From Myxococcales bacterium (GTDB lineage: Bacteria > Myxococcota_C > UBA6777), in NCBI GenBank assembly GCA_027005175.1, contig JALTMC010000563.1:1-6026 (forward strand): 6,026 nucleotides of DNA. Reading direction: 5' to 3'. Below are positions 5,110-6,026 of the stretch, piece after piece. Positions within the stretch are counted from its first letter, which is position 1. Each line of letters starts with the position of its first letter. Under the pieces are notes generated by a model. It saw only the letters and a program-made list of their open reading frames with translations, did no database searches and had not been told where the DNA came from. Position numbers and translations under genes: made by a program.

Positions 5110-5115
5110 CCGGCG

Positions 5116-6026
5116 ATGCCGCAAGAATGGAACTCGATCTCTGAGGGGGTTTCTCTTGCTCCCAACAGTGATGTCTCTTTTTGTTGCTTGGAGCATGTTG
5201 TTGTTGGACCTGGCTGTCGTCTACATCACTGTTCGATTCGAGGTTTGCCTGAAAAGCCTGTACGGATCGAAGCAGATGTTGAACTGATCGATTGCCGGGT
5301 CGAATCCACCAGTCAATCCAAATCCTTTTCGTTTGGTGCCTGGAGTCTTCCTGCCCGTCCTGTGGTTCTTGGCAAAGGGAGTCGGCTCTCGCAGTCTCAT
5401 ATTGAGAACTCTTGGATTGGCTCAGATGTTGTGGGTCATCGCTGTGTTGTCAGACACAGCTACGTGAGTGAGGGCTGCGAAATCCGCCCTCATGGGAATC
5501 TTATTCTCACTTTTGCGGCACCTCACTGTAATCTTGGGTCTGAAATCTCGAAAAGTATTTTAGAAGGGGAAGGGTTTGTCTCGGAGCACACAGGCTCCTA
5601 TCTGTCTCTTGTGGCTCCCCATCGGTATCCCCTCCTGACTGTGGGCGGGAAAGAGGTGATGTCTCCGATCTTGCCTAACCTTACGAATATCGGTGCAGGG
5701 ACTGTTTTTGCGAATTACAGCGGAAAACCGAAACCTGCTTCGGAACTTTCACAGTCATCTGGGAGTCTTAAAGGTACTGCAGTGGTGATGGGTGCCTTCA
5801 CTGCTGTCAACAGTGTTATTGTGAATCGCTATGAGCAACCCTCTGTCACGGACGACTTCTTTGCGATCATGCGACAACGTGATATCACTGTTTTGGGTTT
5901 GGGTTGTTTGGTTGAGAAAAAGGTAACAGGGCGAATCCCAGCGTTTTCTTATGCCAATCAAACCAGCGCAAGTCAGATCGCCATTGGTGGTGTACTTGAA
6001 ACGCAGCCCGGTATCTTACTCAATAT
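5116..6026 (+). CDS. Left-handed beta-helix (hexapeptide-repeat) protein, GlmU C-terminal-like, 3' end missing
   Basis: An ORF of 303 codons that runs off the right edge without a stop. Short-period repeats with Val/Ile-Gly steps recur through the protein: VVVGPGCRLHHCSIRG (28-43), VVLGKGSRL (83-91), SWIGSDVVGHRCVVRHSYV (99-117), and VVMGAFTAVNSVIVN (223-237), the pattern of a left-handed beta-helix. NIGAGTVFANYSGKPK (191-206) closely resembles the NIGAGT-x-x-ANYDG motif of the GlmU acetyltransferase domain. Unlike GlmU there is no N-terminal uridylyltransferase domain: the helix-like repeats start within the first 30 residues. It may be a sugar-nucleotide acyltransferase or a non-catalytic beta-helix protein; the substrate cannot be read from the sequence. 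It lies 78 bp after the cyclase on the same strand with no visible terminator between, so co-transcription is likely. Confidence 0.75.
   Translation, partial: MPQEWNSISEGVSLAPNSDVSFCCLEHVVVGPGCRLHHCSIRGLPEKPVRIEADVELIDCRVESTSQSKSFSFGAWSLPARPVVLGKGSRLSQSHIENSWIGSDVVGHRCVVRHSYVSEGCEIRPHGNLILTFAAPHCNLGSEISKSILEGEGFVSEHTGSYLSLVAPHRYPLLTVGGKEVMSPILPNLTNIGAGTVFANYSGKPKPASELSQSSGSLKGTAVVMGAFTAVNSVIVNRYEQPSVTDDFFAIMRQRDITVLGLGCLVEKKVTGRIPAFSYANQTSASQIAIGGVLETQPGILLN

Noticed and set aside
4726-5196. 156-codon minus-strand ORF spanning the cyclase 3' end and the next gene's start
   Set aside because: It is antisense to two supported genes and to the intergenic hairpin, and shows no recognisable motif.

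Overview
The window looks like chromosomal DNA of a Gram-negative bacterium with base composition near 50% GC by eye. The clues are a lipoprotein with Ig-like folds and a long Asn-rich tether, a class III cyclase fused to FHA and GAF domains, and a DUF1343/NamZ-type protein. Large signalling cyclases and Ig-like lipoproteins of this style are common in Myxococcota, Bradymonadota and other former 'deltaproteobacteria', but lineage cannot be fixed from this sequence. I see no insertion sequence, phage gene, tRNA, rRNA or CRISPR array.

Layout. Two genes on the minus strand occupy the left third: a 5' fragment of a DUF1343 (NamZ/YbbC-like) gene running off the left edge (1-286) and a complete inositol-monophosphatase-family gene (505-1314). 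A divergent intergenic region (1315-1538) carries a candidate promoter for each direction and, on the plus side, a terminator-like hairpin inside the expected 5' leader. The plus-strand genes follow: a 490-residue secreted lipoprotein (1539-3011) closed by a clear intrinsic terminator (3094-3124), an FHA-GAF-class III nucleotide cyclase (preferred start 3352, end 5037), and a left-handed beta-helix (GlmU C-terminal-like) protein that starts at 5116 and is still open at the right edge.

The most interesting region is 3119-3352, between the lipoprotein terminator and the cyclase. It holds a perfect TGTGA-N6-TCACA palindrome (the classical CRP-cAMP operator consensus), a second 9/10 match 23 bp upstream, a candidate promoter whose -35 overlaps the perfect site, and a 33-codon small ORF with a strong Shine-Dalgarno whose stop codon overlaps the ribosome-binding site of the cyclase gene. 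The enzyme downstream has the residues expected of an adenylate cyclase, so this reads as a possible cAMP feedback circuit with a translated leader. That circuit is inference; the motifs themselves are visible.

How the genes relate. Cyclase and beta-helix gene are co-oriented, 78 bp apart, with no visible terminator between them, so they may share a transcript. The gap holds a strong hairpin just before the second gene's ribosome-binding site. The lipoprotein is probably its own transcription unit. The two minus-strand genes are 218 bp apart and could be co-transcribed, but no terminator or convincing promoter is visible between them.
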